Of a DNA stretch of 64,000 nucleotides, positions 62,640 to 64,000 are shown one piece after another. The position numbers and the translations under genes were made by a program. Under the pieces are notes generated by a model. That model was not told where the DNA came from. It made no database searches and saw only the letters and a list, made by a program, of their open reading frames with translations. Every line of letters starts with the position of its first letter. The stretch's first letter is position 1. Source of the DNA: SB25 sp029560875 (GTDB lineage Bacteria; Bacteroidota; Bacteroidia; Bacteroidales; Tenuifilaceae); NCBI GenBank assembly GCA_035388225.1, contig DAOOPM010000006.1, positions 100,633 to 164,632 on the forward strand. Reading direction: 5' to 3'.

Positions 62640-63389
62640 TTAGTTTTGTTTATGCATTTTCGGATACGATACAAATAGACTCTTTAACTTCATATTGGCA
62701 ACACCCCAAAGAGCCTCGTTAAATATACCACCGCTCATTTTCGATGCGCCAAGTTTTCTGTCGGTAAATATTATTGGCACTTCTACAATCTTAAAGCCGA
62801 GTTTCCATGCTGTAAACTTCATCTCAATTTGAAATCCGTACCCAATCAGTTTAATTTTATCAAAGTTTATAGCCCTCAGGGTATTTGCCTTGTAGCACTT
62901 AAACCCTGCGGTTGTATCCATAATCTTCATCCCAGTAACTATCCTAACATATTTCGATGCAAAGTACGACATCAAAACCCTACCAATAGGCCAATTTACA
63001 ACATTAACACCTTTTATATACCTTGAGCCAATGGCTAAATCTGCACCATTTGCACAGGCTTCGTATAGTTGAACTAAATCATCTGGATTGTGCGAGAAGT
63101 CTGCATCCATTTCAAATATATACTCGAAGCCATGCTCCAGAGCCCACCTAAAACCAGCAATATAGGCAGTCCCAAGCCCTTGCTTTCCGGCCCGTTCAAC
63201 AATATATATTCTTTCAGGATATTTTAGTTGAAGGTCTTTTACAATCTGCGCAGTTCCATCGGGCGAGCCATCGTCAACAATAAGCAGGTTAAAATCGCCC
63301 GGTAACGACATAACCCTGTTAATCATTCTCTCAATATTCTCCTTCTCGTTGTAAGTTGGAATAATTACTAGTTTTTCTTTAATAGCCAT
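62640..63389 (-). CDS. Polyprenyl-phosphate mannose synthase-like glycosyltransferase (GT2, DPM1 type)
   Basis: 249 residues. GT-A fold: VIIPTYNEKENI, LIVDDGSPDGTAQIV, FEMDADFSHNPDDL (DxD metal site), IGSRYIKG and TDRKLGASKMSGG are the DPM1-type motifs. No membrane helices beyond weak ones, so it is a peripheral cytoplasmic enzyme. It probably transfers mannose or a related sugar from a nucleotide donor to a polyprenyl phosphate for protein or lipid glycosylation. The gene is the first of a two-gene minus-strand operon with pyrC and has a possible promoter at 63434-63463. Confidence 0.9.
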   Translation of the reverse strand: MAIKEKLVIIPTYNEKENIERMINRVMSLPGDFNLLIVDDGSPDGTAQIVKDLQLKYPERIYIVERAGKQGLGTAYIAGFRWALEHGFEYIFEMDADFSHNPDDLVQLYEACANGADLAIGSRYIKGVNVVNWPIGRVLMSYFASKYVRIVTGMKIMDTTAGFKCYKANTLRAINFDKIKLIGYGFQIEMKFTAWKLGFKIVEVPIIFTDRKLGASKMSGGIFNEALWGVANMKLKSLFVSYPKMHKQN

Positions 63390-63433
63390 TTTATAAAAAG
63401 TAATTAATGAATTTGTATATATAATAAGGTATG

Positions 63434-63463
63434 CGAAGATAAGGCTTTTCTGCCTATTTCAAG
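63434..63463 (-). promoter_or_regulatory. Possible promoter of the glycosyltransferase-pyrC operon
   Basis: On the minus strand CTTG (63463-63460), 18 nt, TATCTTCG (63441-63434), one mismatch from TAnnTTTG. It lies 45 nt before the ATG. Confidence 0.4.
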
Positions 63464-63577
63464 CACTCTGCAACATTTTTTAAGTTTTTTTAAATTATTT
63501 TCAAATTTGATTTTTCTGTGAATCAGTAAACTAGGATTGATGAAACACTTTTTAACACTTATTTATTCTCAACCCTC

Positions 63578-63608
63578 TTGCAAATCCAAAAAAGACCCTC
63601 TATATTTG
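63578..63608 (+). promoter_or_regulatory. rRNA operon promoter P1
   Basis: TTG (63578-63580), 20 nt, TATATTTG (63601-63608). A strong match to the Bacteroidota promoter pattern, about 370 nt before 16S. Confidence 0.7.
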
Positions 63609-63687
63609 CACCCGCTTTGAAGGAATAGCGACGTTCTGCGGGAGGTTGAAGGGGCTGAAAAAAAGAAAGAATTTTTTTGGCAGAAGA

Positions 63688-63718
63688 GTTGGAGGAAAGG
63701 AAAAAGTTGCTACCTTTG
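63688..63718 (+). promoter_or_regulatory. rRNA operon promoter P2
   Basis: GTTG (63688-63691), exactly 19 nt, TACCTTTG (63711-63718). Second tandem promoter, 110 nt after P1. Confidence 0.7.
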
Positions 63719-63968
63719 CGCTCCCGATTCGAAGGAACGGGGAGAAGGAAAGACTGGAAGAGGTAAAACACGCCGCCGGCGGAGGCCGGGGGTGAGAGAT
63801 ACAGGCGGACGATGAGTCCGCGCGTTCTTTGACGCGATGGTACCGAGAAGAAACAAGACAGGAAAGCAAGCGTATGCGGAGACGGAAGTCTCCGGGTATA
63901 TTTTTTTAGGAAAGATAGCGCAAATTAACCCTGGGCGAGAGAACAAAAACAGCATCAAAAGATCTTCG
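63719..63968 (+). other. 16S rRNA leader with boxA-like site and hairpins
   Basis: GC-richer than the rest of the window, as expected for stable RNA. GTTCTTTGACG at 63824-63834 resembles the boxA antitermination element. Hairpins: GCGGAC/GTCCGC at 63806-63821 region and GGAGAC-GGAA-GTCTCC at 63878-63893. No protein-coding gene here; the minus-strand ORFs in this region are chance. Confidence 0.65.
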
Positions 63969-64000
63969 ATACAGCGGAGAGTTTGATCCTGGCTCAGGAT
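63969..64000 (+). rRNA. 16S rRNA gene, first bases only
   Basis: AGAGTTTGATCCTGGCTCAG, the universal 16S 5' sequence, runs to 63997 and the gene continues past the window edge. The exact mature 5' end, about 8-10 nt before AGAGTTTG, is an estimate. Confidence 0.95.

Noticed and set aside
63559..63958. Three minus-strand ORFs of 70-89 codons upstream of 16S
   Set aside because: They overlap each other in different frames, have low-complexity composition and lie over the rRNA promoters and leader.

Overview
The window is a stretch of low-GC chromosome from a member of the Bacteroidota, most probably the order Bacteroidales. Four things point there. Promoters match the phylum's own pattern (TTTG, about 19 nt, TAnnTTTG), clearest at 28112-28142. 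Many genes encode Sec-exported envelope proteins, lipoproteins and beta-barrels of Bacteroidota-type families. The gene order coaX - outer-membrane protein - TPR protein - lptC - CBS/hemolysin protein - PpiD looks lineage-typical. A glycine-lipid acyltransferase pair is present. I see no insertion sequence, prophage, CRISPR array or resistance gene.

Layout. 1-2655: end of an M23 peptidase gene, tatD and a cytoplasmic asparaginase. 2729-2816: tRNA-Ser(GGA). 2894-5223: an ExbB/ExbD-type proton-channel operon with an extra four-helix membrane protein. 5354-6778: alkaline phosphatase lipoprotein. 6965-13161: six consecutive exported proteins, at least four of which share a short G-x-G...A...A motif like that of LPP20/FlgT-type domains; this is the most interesting uncharacterised block. 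13199-20172: a SiaC-like phosphoprotein, a U32 protease/HAD hydrolase pair, a TPR protein, tadA, aspS and a 56-residue lipoprotein too short for routine gene calling. 20316-23585: a tricorn-like protease. 24038-26511: a four-AT-hook protein behind a very AT-rich 450-nt intergenic region, an RsmB-like methyltransferase and a small exported protein. 26575-33718: miaB, a YebC-family gene, glpK, a LEA-type lipoprotein, a SPOR protein and an amidophosphoribosyltransferase. 33715-38437 (minus): a TonB-dependent receptor, glsB/glsA-like genes and a MarC protein. 38583-45396: a surface repeat protein facing an OmpA-type protein and two further envelope proteins. 45540-57876 (minus): ppiD, the CBS protein, lptC, TPR and outer-membrane proteins, coaX, mfd and fbp. 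58080-63389: aspartate kinase, a small lipoprotein, a PhnD-YceI fusion lipoprotein, a dihydroorotase and a dolichyl-phosphate-mannose-synthase-like glycosyltransferase. 63390-64000: the promoter and leader of an rRNA operon and the first bases of 16S rRNA.

How the parts fit. Housekeeping functions (tRNA charging and modification, rRNA methylation, repair, purine and pyrimidine synthesis, gluconeogenesis, CoA synthesis, aspartate-family amino acids) are mixed with a large envelope-building set. Most of the unknowns belong to the envelope set.
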